Below are positions 33,180 to 44,899 of a DNA stretch of 64,000 bases, one piece after another. A program made the translations under genes and the position numbers. Under the pieces are notes generated by a model. That model saw only the letters and a program-made list of their open reading frames with translations, did no database searches and was not told the origin of the DNA. Every line of letters begins with the position of its first letter. The first letter of the stretch is position 1. Source of the DNA: Liopterus haemorrhoidalis (Eukaryota; Arthropoda; Insecta; Coleoptera; Dytiscidae); assembly GCA_963971575.1 (NCBI GenBank), contig OZ020611.1, positions 208,795,324-208,859,323 of the forward strand, read 5' to 3'.

Positions 33180-34491
33180 CAAGGTGTCTCAAAAGAAATT
33201 TTATATTTATTTAGCTTACTGCGTGAACGCAAAGTATCCGAGGGGCGCGGGGGTTATGTCAATCGGTAGCCTGGCTCTTGGGAATTCAGTCGCTATGGAG
33301 CGTTTCTCGGGAGCAGACCGCGCGTTATGCGTGCGAGAGTTTTACAAAAACGGTGATTCGGCGACTGTAGCGCGTAGAAAATTCTGCAGTATTCGAGGTT
33401 TTCGCCACTTAAATGATGCGCCAAGCATTCCTCTCATTCGACATTGGGTTAAAAAGTTTGAAGAGACTGGTACAATGCTGGATAAATCAAAATCCGGGCG
33501 ACCTAGGTCATCAAGAACGGTAGAAAACGTGGAGAATGTTAATCAGTCTGTTCGTGACGACCCGAACCTTTCAATTCGGAAGCGCGCAAGTGCTTTAAAT
33601 GTGCATAGATCATCATTACATCGCATTATGCACAAAGACCTAAAGCTGCACCCCTACAAAATTCAATTGGTTCAAGAATTAAAGCCCCAAGATGCCAGTC
33701 AGAGGCTTAATTTCGTAAATCAGGTGATTGAGCGATTTTCAACGTTTACCAACATTTTGTTTTCAGATGAAGCTCATTTTCATCTTAATGGCCACGGAAA
33801 TAAGCAGAACTGCCGCTACTGGAGTGCAACGAATCCGAAACGCAAACATCAGAAACCCCTACATTCGCCTAAAGTGACCGTATGGGCTGCGATGTCGGCG
33901 CGAGGAATTATGGGCCCTTACTTTTTTGAAGACGAAAGGGGGCGTGCAGTTACAGTGAATTCAGAGCGTTATGTGGAGATGTTAGACAACTTCTTGGTAC
34001 CTGAACTGCAAAACTTTCCTGGCTATAACCAAAGAACATGGTTCCAACAGGACGGAGCAACTTCACACACGTCCAATATGTCTCTGCCACGTGTTCGTGA
34101 AATTTTCTCAGGCAAATTGATCTCCCGGAGAGGTGATATAAATTGGCCTCCACGCAGTCCAGATTTAACCCCTATGGACTTTTTCCTATGGGGTTATCTT
34201 AAATCTAAAGTTTACGCCAATAAACCGACTTCACTGGCGCATTTGAAAGAAAATATCCGTCTCGAAATGGCAGCCATCCCTGAGTCCACCTGCCGAGACG
34301 TCATAAGTAATTTTACTGTTCGATTAAATGAGTCCCGAGAACGCGAGGGTCTACATTTAGATGATATTATTTTTAAGAAATAAATCCCCAAAAAGTGTAT
34401 TTTAATAATTAATAAACATTTTTTCTATATACGGCTTACTTTTTTTTTTTAATCGATTCACTAAATATAAAATTTCTTTTGAGACACCTTG
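33180..34491 (+). mobile_element. Complete mariner/Tc1-type transposon
   Basis: Inverted ends CAAGGTGTCTCAAAAGAAAT continue to TTTATATTTA, giving about 30 bp that match exactly at the right end. TA flanks both sides (33178-33179 and 34492-34493). It is 1,312 bp with a single uninterrupted transposase. Both ends and the frame being intact suggests a recent insertion. Confidence 0.9.
33256..34383 (+). CDS. Transposase, IS630/Tc1/mariner superfamily (DDD)
   Basis: The first ATG is at 33256 (375 residues); a second at 33295 opens the more family-like MERFSGADRALCVREFYKNG. The frame open from 33184 lies in the terminal repeat and has no ATG. An N-terminal helix-turn-helix (REFYKNGDSATVARRKF) and a second one with GRPRSSRTVENV linker precede the catalytic core. 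Catalytic acids: Asp in NILFSDEAHFHLNG, Asp in WFQQDGATSHTS, and Asp in NWPPRSPDLTPMDFFLWG. About 36 residues separate the last two, by hand count. It cuts and pastes DNA at TA sites. No stop or frameshift was seen, so it could be functional. Confidence 0.9.
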   Translation: MSIGSLALGNSVAMERFSGADRALCVREFYKNGDSATVARRKFCSIRGFRHLNDAPSIPLIRHWVKKFEETGTMLDKSKSGRPRSSRTVENVENVNQSVRDDPNLSIRKRASALNVHRSSLHRIMHKDLKLHPYKIQLVQELKPQDASQRLNFVNQVIERFSTFTNILFSDEAHFHLNGHGNKQNCRYWSATNPKRKHQKPLHSPKVTVWAAMSARGIMGPYFFEDERGRAVTVNSERYVEMLDNFLVPELQNFPGYNQRTWFQQDGATSHTSNMSLPRVREIFSGKLISRRGDINWPPRSPDLTPMDFFLWGYLKSKVYANKPTSLAHLKENIRLEMAAIPESTCRDVISNFTVRLNESREREGLHLDDIIFKK

Positions 34492-34493
34492 TA

Positions 34494-35149
34494 TAACTAT
34501 TCTCAACTAAATGAAGAAAATGCAAAGAAATGAAGACTGAGATGAAATGTGATAAGAAGCATTATTACACAATAAATATGCATTTTATATATCTCGGGTC
34601 CCCCCCCCTCGCCCTCCATCTGAAACGCCGCTGTTGTTTAGTACAACTTATATCAGTCCTTTTTGTGTGTAAAACATTATAATTTCAAAAATACCTAAGA
34701 AGATATTGATATTCACATTTATCTACAAAATAAAACCAAATACCGATTTTAAGAGCGCTATTGTCTCCAAAACTACTCTCTTTATTATATTTCTACTATT
34801 TTTACTCTATTTCACGTTTGAGGTGTCATTTTAAAATTACATTTTGAAGGTTATACCGAAGTCAGATTTCCACTTTATCTTATCTGAATCGAGTAATTAG
34901 TTGCTTAAAACAGTTTTATCATTTGACTGGGCGAATATTTTAGTCGATGTGTCAGGGGGAAAAAGGATCAACGCTCTCCTTCATATAATTCGTTGGAGCA
35001 TATTTGGAAAGTGATGTATTTTCACTTGAACAATAATTATGTCACTTTAACAAGAGTAGGCAATCTTAAAAAAATGTTTATTTACACGAAAAAAAAAAGA
35101 AAGTGCCAATATTGTTTACAATGAAGTAATTGAAAAATTAACTACTGTT
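34494..35149. other. Region without recognised genes
   Basis: AT-rich sequence with one C-run (34603-34612). No motif or element boundary seen. Confidence 0.35.
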
Positions 35150-35358
35150 GTGGTTAAATTTTATCTTCAACTCCCCGGGCAGCACCGTGTAATCTGCTGG
35201 TCCTGGGAGGGGCCCAGGCCCGTCGCTCCCCCCCTTGGCTGCGCCTCTGGTTGTGGTTAACAAATTCTATCTTCAACTATCCGGGCAGCGCCGTGTAATC
35301 TGTTGGTCCTGGGAGGGGACCAGGCCTGTCGCCCCCCCACCCTTGGCTGCGCCACTGA
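35150..35358. repeat. Two tandem copies of a GC-rich 106-bp unit
   Basis: The unit TATCTTCAACTCCCCGGGCA then CCGTGTAATCTGCTGGTCCT and CCCTTGGCTGCGCC occurs twice, the second copy with a few changes. The CTTGGCTGCGCCACTG end looks like a hAT MITE terminus, so this may be a partially duplicated MITE end. Confidence 0.65.
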
Positions 35359-36067
35359 ATACATTAGACTGTTTTAGATCTTTCTCATTCCCCAAAACTA
35401 CCCGTTTATATCAAAATTCTGTTACGAAATATAGCCTACAATTTGCCCTCTTTCACCTTAAGGTGTGTTGAAAATGTCTTGAATTTTGGTCCAGTTATTT
35501 TGACAGACAGTCTACCGGACCGGTTTATGGTTTCCCGTACAAAAATCATTAGTACAAAAGTCATTCAAATTATTTGCCTTAATTATGAACTCTCATGAAC
35601 ACTTCTAGCGAAAATATTGACGTTATAATCCATATGTGAAAATAAAATATTTATGTGCCATGGACTCTAGATATAAAATAAATTATTTATAGTATTTGAA
35701 TGAAAAATAAGGATAAAGTCACAACTTTTTCCGTGACTATCAGTTCACCTGATTGACACATTTTACCTTTATCTAAATTTGCCTTTTAAATAAATTTCAG
35801 CATGTATTACATGTGCTATTTTTTTAAAACAGAACATTATCGTGCAACACGATAACAACTATTTACATAAAATTGCATAGAAAATGTCACGTGCAAGGAA
35901 ACATAACTTATATCTTGAAATATTATATTTTACATTTCATTACAAATTCAAAATATGTCCTACTGCTCTATTTTTATGATGGAATAATCCTTATTTTGAA
36001 TGTTATATTTATGCACTATGCAGAACTATTGACCTTAATTTATGTCATGTCACGGAAAAAATGTGGA

Positions 36068-36692
36068 TTATTTGATTTAAAATAGAATTTAAAATCTATT
36101 AACGATTTTTTTGTCTATAAGAAGTTTTAAACAAACTATTCTCATTTCTAAAGAAATGTTAGATGGGCTGACTTTTGATTTCACTTACCTAAAATCTCCA
36201 TCTTGCCCCATTAAATATCAGTTCTTTCTTATTATTTTCTATACGATTTATCGCTAGATCTTTTGTTGATCTCTACATCTTCGCGAAGTTGTCTCAATTG
36301 ACGATATCCAAAGTGACGTCAGCAACACTAGCGCCAGTGAGTTTTTGTCAAACTACTCTTACAAATATTTCATTTGTACATTGCCGGAATATATTGAATA
36401 ATTTTATTTTCAAAGAAAACGACGTATCGGATGCGAAATTAATATATGTTAAAACATAAGATCTTTCTATTTAAGAATTAAAAAGGTGATGTCAAGCACA
36501 CCAAAAAAACACACCAAGATGCATCTAACAAACTTCCTAGTTTTGATCACCCTAGACACATATGCAAACAACTTAATCGTATAAGAACTGGTCATGGAAG
36601 ATGCAATGACTTTTTGTATAAGTGGGGTTTGTCATCCTCCCCAGAATGTGATTGTGAAGAGCCATATCACACTATTGAACATATATGAAATG

Positions 36693-36731
<39 letters not shown>

Positions 36732-37135
36732 CGGAGAATTTCTTTCTTCTGTTGAAATTAAATATACTTAATTTAGTTGGGACAAAGAAGATCGTGTTGT
36801 GAATAAATTATTTGATTTAAAATAGAATTTAAAATCTATTAAGGTTTTTTTTTTTTTTTTTTTAATGTCTATAAGAAGTTTTAAACAACCTATTCTAATT
36901 TCTAAAGAAATGTTAGATGGGCTGACTTTTGACTTCACTTACCTAAAATCTCCATCTTGCCCCATTAAATATCAGTTCAAATTAATTGTTGTTATAATTA
37001 CCTATGCTAATTGCACATTGTTGTTATAGATACCTTGAATAAAGCCAACGAACAGTTGGCGAAATATAGGCCTTATGAAATAAATGTGGGTTATTCTCAA
37101 CACGATCTTCTTTGTCCCAACTAAATTAAGTATAT
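36068..37135. repeat. Duplicated and inverted segments around a LINE remnant
   Basis: A 157-bp segment (36068-36224, starting TTATTTGATTTAAAATAGAA) is repeated directly at 36808-36978 with a longer T run. In addition 36762-36806 (ATACTTAATTTAGTTGGGAC) is inverted at 37091-37135. The stem-loop GCCAACGAACAGTTGGC at about 37037 recalls 3' regions of Penelope-like elements. A (TA)n microsatellite lies at 36696-36726. Confidence 0.6.
36529..36690 (+). pseudogene. LINE ORF2 C-terminal remnant
   Basis: The frame reads KLPSFDHPRHICKQLNRIRT then GHGRCNDFLYKWGL and SSPECDCEEPYHTIEHI before TGA at 36686. The RTGH.R..DFL.K.G.....C.C.....T..H pattern is the C-terminal segment of R1/I/jockey-group LINE ORF2. 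Only about 50 residues remain. Confidence 0.65.
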
Positions 37136-37196
37136 ATATATAATGATCAACAGAAGATCAAAAATTTTCCGTCTGGTTATATATATATATATACAC

Positions 37197-37566
37197 AGGG
37201 TGTTTGTTTGAAACGGGGCACCCCGCAAATCTCCTTTATTTGTAAAGATACAAAAAATCTTCAGAACAAAGGTTAAACTAGACAAAAAGGCCCATCTAAA
37301 GGTTACTATAAGAATTCTGATGCCCTTCCGGTTTCACCGGAAATGATGTCAACTTTTGATCTAGCATAGGAAATCGATAATTTAATATTTTTTTTCCTAA
37401 AAGTACATTAAATTAGCTTTACAATGACACCAAAAAGTCATATTTTTATGTTAACCATTTCAAAATAGCGACCATTTACTTACAAAATAATAATCAACAT
37501 AAGTTTTACAAAGTTGAACGTAGCAAGCTTTGAAAACAATAAAAAAAGAAACAAAATATCTCTAAA
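37197..37566 (-). repeat. CAGGGTGT-end dispersed repeat, copy 2
   Basis: This is the inverted copy of 201-572 with the same CAGGGTGTTTGTTTGAAACG end and internal TTTCACCGGAAATGATGTCA box. It lies next to the AT dinucleotide run. Confidence 0.8.
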
Positions 37567-37885
37567 AGTCTACACATCGTATAAACTACAGTCGTAAGTC
37601 ACGGCAGAATTTAAAAATTAATATTTTCATATCTCAATTTTACTTCCTAAAAAAAAATAAATTAATTCTCCAAAAATTATAAGTAGTAAAATTTATGAGT
37701 TAAGTATTTGTACCTTCCTGAAAATGTTGTGTTTCGACAATTACGGCCAATGGCCTAATATTTATAGATATACCTATAATTTACAAAATATTTAAATATA
37801 TTTTCTTTCTCAATTTTACAGTTAAACAATTAAACAATTTCTTAACAATTGAAAGTGTAAATCAATGTTTACTTAGATAATAAAT

Positions 37886-38455
37886 AGGGGCGGACTGGGA
37901 GTCGAGCTGATAATTTTAAATTTTTACTGGCTCTTTTTTCAAAGTAATACACCAGATCTGGAATGGAGAGTTTGGACACACAGCCACGATTTCACAAGTC
38001 CACACCGTATATTCGCGAAATATACTAACACACACGAATCTAAATACATGCGTAAAATGCATTCACGACAACACAGCAGAGTGAACGAAAATGCTGTAGA
38101 ACAAGACTAATTCTACCTCTGCTTAAAGAGGCATGATACTAAGAGCTCAGATGATGCGGTAACCGAAATGAGCTACTAAAATACACTAAGACACGAGACG
38201 AATGTATATCACATACATTCGTGAACTGCCACAAAGCCAGTACCTGAGCAGCGGTCGCGTGCAGACAGAACTGAGTACAAAAATTAACACGACACAGATG
38301 GTTCGAATGTTATTCGGTGACTAAATTAAAAATAATGTTGGATTAAAAATCACCCCCTCCCACATAAATATTCATAATTTGCGCGACTGGCGCGAACAGC
38401 TTCAAGGAAAATATTTCTATGCTAGCCCGAAAACGGCCCTTGCCCAGTCCGACCC
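37886..38455. mobile_element. Non-autonomous element with GGGGCGGACTGG ends
   Basis: The left end GGGGCGGACTGGGAGTCGAG is mirrored by the complement of TTGCCCAGTCCGACCC at the right. Similar ends occur in hAT-type MITEs. The interior has no transposase frame and the target duplication is unclear. Confidence 0.55.
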
Positions 38456-41029
38456 AATGATTGCACCGAACACTTATGATCAATATCATATCTCCAAAAT
38501 GGCTTCTTGATCTTGGTCATGGTCTTTTGTGATGGGTGCATCTAAATTCGGATATCTAACGTAGAACGATGACAATTCATTCATGATTTAACATTAGAGG
38601 CACAGTATTTTTCCTATATTCCGGACAAAGAATAGTATTTAGGTGCTGAAATCAATCCTTTTTTTCTTTTTTTTTTTCTTTAAAATACTCAACAAATATA
38701 ATCATTTCTTGGCTGGCATAAATTGTAGGTATATAATTAAGAATAATAGTGTTAAAGTAAAGTTCTGTTATTTCTGTGAATCAGTTGCGGTGGTAATTCT
38801 AATCTGTTATTAACATACCGAATAATGAAAGAGTTATCTTACGTCAATAAATGCACAGGTAATTTTTTACCACTGTGTTTTTATGCGTTAGAAAATCCTG
38901 TTTCTTTTCGAACGATCACCTTCTTTTTATCAGAGTCGCACTCAAATTCCAATTTTGTTTTAATTTTCGAGGAATTAAATAGGTTGAATGTAAAAAAGCA
39001 TTCCGCATTGATGGGAACCAGACGAATACAACTTTAGTTCTTACAAGCCTACAAACTTACAACATTTTCGTTCATATTATGTTTTTTAAATTCTAGAATT
39101 TTTGGGTGATCATGTTTTTAAATTTTCTTGTAGGCTATTAATTATGGTTTTACTGGTCCGAGTACCCGGATTCAGACTCAGGGAGTCCGATTGCAAATAC
39201 TCTGACTCGATACACGTTACCAAAGACCCCGATACTCGACGAGTCTCGAGATAGCCGGTTATCTGAAAGAAAAAATGATTTTCTTGTACCTTCTATATTT
39301 CATTTAATAATAATTAATCTGCAGACAAATAATAACAAAACAGATAAGTCGTGCAACACCCAATGTAAAAATATGTACAATCTTGCTAATTAGGCTGTCT
39401 AAATCATAGGCGTAGCACTTCTTTTTATATCTCAGTGTCTATTGGAAACTATGGTGACTGCGCGCACATTTACTATTCTGTAGAAAGCGAGTTGTGATTT
39501 GTCTGGTTGTATTAGCTTTTAGTACTCTTTCTTTGTGTCTGGTATTGTGTCCAGCTTTTAACTAAATTTCATTTATCATTAATAGCTAATTAAAATTAAC
39601 TATATGCTGAAGAATAACGAACTCGGATCAGATTCGTTGGCCCCAAAAATACCGGAACTTCTCAAACCCTTGTAGCAATCTTATTAGCAGTTATATGGAT
39701 TTACCAATAATTTAATAATATGCCAATAATTTAATAATATGATCATCTATTACATTGGATAAGACATGTGTGAAGGATGAAAAAAGGATAGAATGAAAAT
39801 GAAAATTTGGAAAGGAATATTAACCATCCGTCGATCAATGGGAAGACTTTGAAAAAAATAGAGAAACAATATTCAAACTGTGTTCCGCGGAACCCCAAAG
39901 GTGAAGCCTTAATTGGTGTACTGTAAATATACCATGAATTCAAAAAGATATTACATTAGAGTTGGCTTGGAAAATGTAGTAATGTCAACAGCAAGCTTTA
40001 GAATTAATTAACTGTCATCACTGTTGTTGTTGTCATAAGTTTACACTGTTATATAAAGCTTGCATTTGACATTATTTTATTTTTCATAGCTGGTTAGCTT
40101 ACGTAATTTCTTTTTGAACTCATGGTATCACATGTAGAGAAATTTGTAAAAACAAAAGAACTAGGCCAAACTGCAATAAAATCTAACATTTATGAGAAAA
40201 GCATTACATTATAAAACAATTATTAATTCATCCATTTTCTGTATTCCAGAATTAACTAAAATTTAGGATTAATAGATTCAATTAAAAGTGTTTAGGGTTT
40301 TTGCATTTTTTTCCCTTAAATAAATTTGTTTGACAGTTCAATGATGTACATATATGCCTGTATAGGGAAAACTATATATTCAATTCTAAGAATACAAGAA
40401 AATTTATTGATATATGTATGCATTCTAATTTGTAAAATAATGTTTTATTGTACTACTTTGCAAAGCAATAAATATTTATATTATATAATTTAGGATTTTT
40501 TTACAGACGGTACTGTATAGAAGTAAATGCACGATAAATCTTCAAGGTGAACAATTTTCTCTGTTTTTTGTACCGTTTTTATGCGATAACATTAAAGCTA
40601 ATTTTCATAATTTCTTGAATAATTTTTATTTTCATGATGTCATTATTTTGTTTAACATAATTTTATTAGTATTTTCCAGCAAATTTTGTTTATACATATG
40701 CATGTATTATAATTTGCTAATTAAAAGTGTTTTTTAATATAATTGCACATCATTTTAAAACAATATTAATAAAATAATCAGCGTTGGTGGCAATAAACAT
40801 ATTCAGAAGAAAACAAAACAATGTAGTAAATTTTAAGAATAAATAAAAAATAAATTCTGTTTGACATTTTTATTGTGTAGATTTATGCAATTAATTACTT
40901 ACGTCAAAGGTAGACAGGCTTCATAAATCATTTTTCCTGTGACCCTATAAGATATATATTACGAAGACTAGAAAGCATCGTGGCGAGAGCTGTATCTTGG
41001 CTCTACCTTCGGTGCAAGATTCTGGTGTG
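38456..41029. other. AT-rich region, nothing recognised
   Basis: About 2.6 kb. A patch at 39155-39260 is unusually rich in GACTC/GAGTC motifs (GGATTCAGACTCAGGGAGTC) and could be a degraded subterminal repeat, but its boundaries are unclear. No coding motif seen. Confidence 0.4.
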
Positions 41030-41032
41030 TAA

Positions 41033-41478
41033 TGGTTGGTTTATATACGGAACAAGAATAAGGTATAGGAAATAAGAATAGTACACAAGAATAAAAAATA
41101 TTAAACCGTTTATATAGGACATAACATATCGTCGCTGCGCCTGCGTAGTTGCGTTGGCCTGTGTTTAACGCTTGTCACTTGACAGGTTCTTAAAACTTAC
41201 AAGAACAATAAATAAAAATAATAAAAACATTTTATTGTTGTTTACAACCCTCTGATCACAACTGAAAAACATCTGTTGAACAAACTTTATACTGTGCGCA
41301 GGATTATCGTGTCTTATTCTTGAAATAAGAATAAAATGTTAAATGTTACCAACTACTCTTATGTTTAAGTTAAATTTCATTCCTACATAAACCGATATAC
41401 GGCGCAGCCATATTTTAACATCTTGTGTACTATTCTTATTTCCTATTCCTTATTCTTGTTCCGTATATAAACCAACCA
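41033..41478. mobile_element. PIF/Harbinger-type MITE with about 60-bp ends
   Basis: The left TGGTTGGTTTATATACGGAA, continuing CAAGAATAAGG, matches the complement of the right end over about 60 bp. TAA flanks both sides (41030-41032 and 41479-41481). It is 446 bp with no frame. It lies 290 bp from a Harbinger nuclease relic at 41767. Confidence 0.85.
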
Positions 41479-41766
41479 TAACTTGAACACATGTGATTCT
41501 ACCATCGTTTATGTAAGCGGTTTATGGTGCGCTTATGGTCATTTCAGTTAAATATTTAAGCTCTTTAAATGTGAAGGTCACAGGCTTTAGCGTGAAGTGC
41601 AATTACGGTCACCATTTAACGTTAAATAAATGCTTAAATTTTTCTTTAAGCTACAGCCAGATATATCTCTCCATAGCGCTAAATTTGAGGTTGTGTTTGA
41701 CATTGGATCAGACTCTAACGTTTCCCGAAATTGTATTTAAAGTTAAACATTTTTATTTACAAGAAA

Positions 41767-42197
41767 ATGGAATTGATCCATGCTTTAGTTCATTTAATTG
41801 CCAAAGAAGATGACAACAGGTAATAAAAGATAAATTTATAAACATTATAAATTATCAAAAATATGAACTATGTATTTTTAGGAACAATCTTCGCATAGAA
41901 CGAAGATTTATAAGATACACAGAAAATCCATTTTAAATGGCTAATGAGAGTTTTAGAATTTTTTTTCGACTGTCAAAAGAAATGATTTTCTACGAAATTT
42001 TGCAATCACTACATAATGGATAACCTACAAGGCAAGACAAACTTCCTCTACATCTGAAAGTGTTAGGAACTATCAACTTTTTGGCAACTGGTTCTGACCA
42101 AAAAGCTGTGGGAAACTCCATTTTTAATTGCATGGCTCAGAGTAGTTTAAGCAAAGCTATAAACCAAGTATGCAGGCTCTGCAGGCTCATTACGAAT
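41767..42197 (+). pseudogene. Harbinger (HARBI1-like) nuclease N-terminal relic with intron
   Basis: An ATG opens MELIHALVHLIAKEDDN. A GT donor at 41820 and an AG at 41880-41881 define a putative 62-bp intron, and the frame continues RNNLRIERRFIRYTENPF. After TAA at 41934 it reads MANESFRIFFRLSKEMIF, a second TAA at 42021, then LGTINFLATGSDQKAVGN and MAQSSLSKAINQV. The FRLSK and FLATGS.Q..VG order with SQSS.S..I..V is the N-terminal half of PIF/Harbinger nucleases. Two stop codons and the lack of catalytic residues make it dead. The intron is inferred from phase only. Confidence 0.75.
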
Positions 42198-42199
42198 CG

Positions 42200-42949
42200 C
42201 TTAAGCCATGTGTGTTATTTTGTATGAAAATTACCTATGAACATACATTTTTATCTTAAAATTATACTTTTACTATTTATTATTTTTGGGTAAATATTGT
42301 AAACATGGTTTAATAAATCATGTACTTTGAATTCATTTTGCTATGTATTTTTTTTTGTTTTTTCTTCAATAAATAAAGATTTTAAGTTTTTGGTTATATC
42401 ACGTTATATGTTCTGACAGCCAGCACTAAAAACACTAAACTAACATTTGCCTGACTATTGCTTTCTCCCTTTATTCAATGCGCACAGACAGCGACAGACA
42501 ATGCTGAGTTGAACGTTACTTAATTAGCCTCTAACAAGGTCACAATTCTGTAGCTGAAGTATTTAAATTTAGTTGACCATAATAGCAAAATTTTAAATAA
42601 TTTAACAGTCGAAGTTAAATATTCATTTAGCCTTAAATTCTGTAAGTTTAACATGTTGGACCATAATCGCACTATTAGTCACGAAAATTATAAAGAGAAA
42701 TACTCGAAAACGTCTAAGCCAACCATAACTGTAGGTAATAAAATGAAACCAATTAAGATAGATTGGAAATATGGAAAGAATGGACGACAGCACACTGACG
42801 AAGATCTTCAAAACAGTATATACGCAAATATAAGCAGATAGGGACAAAAAAAAATTAAATATTTTTGGAGGTAATCACATAAATAAATTTTATTTGTCAA
42901 AAATAAAAATTTAGCTTTATTTGACAGAGCGAAAATTTAAAGAAATATA
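42200..42949. other. Region without recognised genes
   Basis: Short opposing frames near 42623-42847 overlap on both strands and show no domain. Nothing else recognised. Confidence 0.35.
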
Positions 42950-42978
42950 CTCCCTCTGTCCAAAAATATGCTATACAT

Positions 42979-43872
42979 TTTGATTTTTAGGGTTTTGTAG
43001 GTATGAAAATTGTAGCCAAACGGCTAAACCTAGAGAGTTGAAATTTGGCATGTTTATACAACGCTTTGACCCGCACATAGGAAAATTACTAAAACATCTA
43101 AAAAACATATACCCCTAAAAATATAAACAAATATGTGTTCATCGAAAAAGAAAATAGTTTTTTAAAATTCTGAGTAGGGTATCAAATGAAAACCCGTAGT
43201 ATGTGGATTAACGATCAAAATTTTATTTTTGCAAAATAAATTATTTTGACGCGATTTATGCCAAAATTGTGCAAAATTTTTTTTGTGCCTCACACCCTCT
43301 AGCCCTGATGGTTTCAACTAAAAAACTGAAAAAATTCTAAGTAATGTACATTGGTGAGAACCGGAATAGTACAACAGGAATTTTTGATCAGATTATGTGG
43401 AAAATAACGCATTTTTTGTGTTTTTAACTAAAATATGTAAAATTCATCTGGAAACAATTTTATTTTTTGTTTTTTTTTTCATTTTTATTTTGTTTAAATT
43501 ATTTTGTCAAAATTCTAGTTATATTTTGGCAAATGTTACATTTAATTTTTAAAAGCGTAAATTTAATAACCAGTGGGAAGTGTTGAAATTATAATTTAAT
43601 TCTATGTTTCAATGTATACGAAATCAGAGAGGCGGAACTTATGACTTAAAACAACCAATGGAAGTCATAGGCCCAATTTTCAAAATCTTAATGAACCTTG
43701 CTATATAAAAAAATACTGCACATATTTAGAAACCTAAATAATGGTATTAGGCATTCGAATTAAAATTAACAAAAAAATAGTTTAGTTTTGGCATCCTAAA
43801 AAATCATCATTCACTTACTAAATACCTGCGAAACCCTGAAATATGTGCAAACTCACACTTCACATATATTTT
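42979..43872 (+). repeat. AGGGTTTTGTAGGTAT-family element lacking the tRNA-like cassette
   Basis: It starts AGGGTTTTGTAGGTATGAAA and ends ATACCTGCGAAACCCTGAAA then TTCACATATAT. It shares with the copies at 53097, 61446 and 62863 the boxes GGCTAAACCTAGAGAGTTGA, ATTAACGATCAAAATTTTAT and ATAACGCATTTTTTGTG. Where the others have a tRNA-like cassette it has only a short AT stretch (about 43425-43460). Non-coding. Confidence 0.8.
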
Positions 43873-43989
43873 TTTTTTTTCTTGTTCGAAAATATGATAT
43901 ACATTTACAATTTTAATTAATTAGAATGAATTTATTTATGAAATAGTTACAAATATCTAATTAAACGAAGAATAATACAAAAAAAATAA

Positions 43990-44330
43990 TAATAATAATA
44001 ATTACAAGGACGTGGCTGTCTCCACAGCTTGTATGGAACATGATAATGTTTGTAATCGTCCCTTGCGATGAAGTTTTGCCTTATTAATGTGCGGAATATT
44101 ATAGAAATTCTCTCCTTTTTCTAACATGGTTGCTTCTAGACAAGTTTGCAATGTTAGAAAAACATTATCAAAGGTTTGTATGTTTTATACATCAAATGCA
44201 TTTTGTACGCATTCAATCAGTTCGTCGATTGTATTCGGTGAAGATGTAAGTATTGTATAGAATTGAAAAAGTCAAGTTCCAATACATTAAAATCTGGACT
44301 ATTTGGTGGTTGTGTTTTAAGTCTTTTTGG
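43990..44330 (-). pseudogene. Plant-type mariner transposase remnant, copy 2
   Basis: The minus strand carries, across at least one frame slip, KTQPPNSPDFNVLELDFFNS, then NTIDELIECVQ-like text, then VFLTLQTCLEATMLEKGEN and FYNIPHINKAKLHRKGRL. PPNSPD..VL.L.FF with TLQ.C...M....N.Y.IPHI.K is the C-terminal part of plant mariner-like transposases and includes the third catalytic Asp (SPD). It is broken by stops. Confidence 0.75.
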
Positions 44331-44415
44331 CACTTCTTCCAATTTAAGAATTTGGCACTTCTTCCAATTTAAGAATTTGGCACTTCTTCCAATTTAAGAA
44401 TTTGGCACTTCTTCC
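44326..44415. repeat. 25-bp tandem repeat, about 3.6 copies
   Basis: The unit AATTTAAGAATTTGGCACTT then CTTCC is repeated almost exactly. It lies within the degenerate mariner coding region, just upstream of the PPNSPD block on the minus strand. Confidence 0.85.
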
Positions 44416-44640
44416 TTACAATTCAATACGATTTTGATAAAAATTCGCTATTTTGTTAAAACACCGGGTGTCACTTTAATTTGTCTAAAATACGCGTTTT
44501 TATTTTTTTCTGTGAATTACTTTTGAAATATACAAAACAATTTGCTCGCCATTTGTTTATAAGTTGCCTAGCACTTATTTAAAATTAAAAACAAAAAAAG
44601 ATCAATATAATATTACTTTCGTTAATCCCATATTTTTTAA

Positions 44641-44899
44641 AGGCCCGGTCTCTCCACCTTCAGGTAAACCTCTAGGTAACTATCTTACAGATAAGGTTAT
44701 CTAGAACTTCATTTGCTGAATAAATGTCAATACCAATCAGTGAATTCAATATGTCAGTTTCATTATCCGTTAGATAGCTATCCGATAGATTTTACATTGA
44801 AATACGGTATGACATTTATTCAGCACTGAAAGTATCACATAACCTTATCTGTCAGATAGTTACCTAGAGGTTTTCCTGAAGGTGGAAAGACTGGGCCTA
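44641..44899. mobile_element. MITE nested in the plant-type mariner
   Basis: The left end GGCCCGGTCTCTCCACCTTC, with AGGTAAACCTCTAGGTAACT, is mirrored by the right end over about 60 bp with few mismatches. 259 bp, no frame. The target duplication cannot be set cleanly. Confidence 0.8.

Noticed and set aside
33184..33255. Transposase start at 33184
   Set aside because: The codon is GTG and lies in the terminal inverted repeat; the first ATG is 33256.
39155..39260. GACTC/GAGTC-rich patch as a relative of the satellite at 57571
   Set aside because: The shared word is only five bases and there is no periodicity.
41535..41813. 92-residue open frame as a gene
   Set aside because: No domain, and it overlaps the start of the Harbinger relic in another frame.
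42623..42847. Overlapping frames on both strands of about 62-74 residues
   Set aside because: No domain on either strand and no splice or repeat context supporting them.
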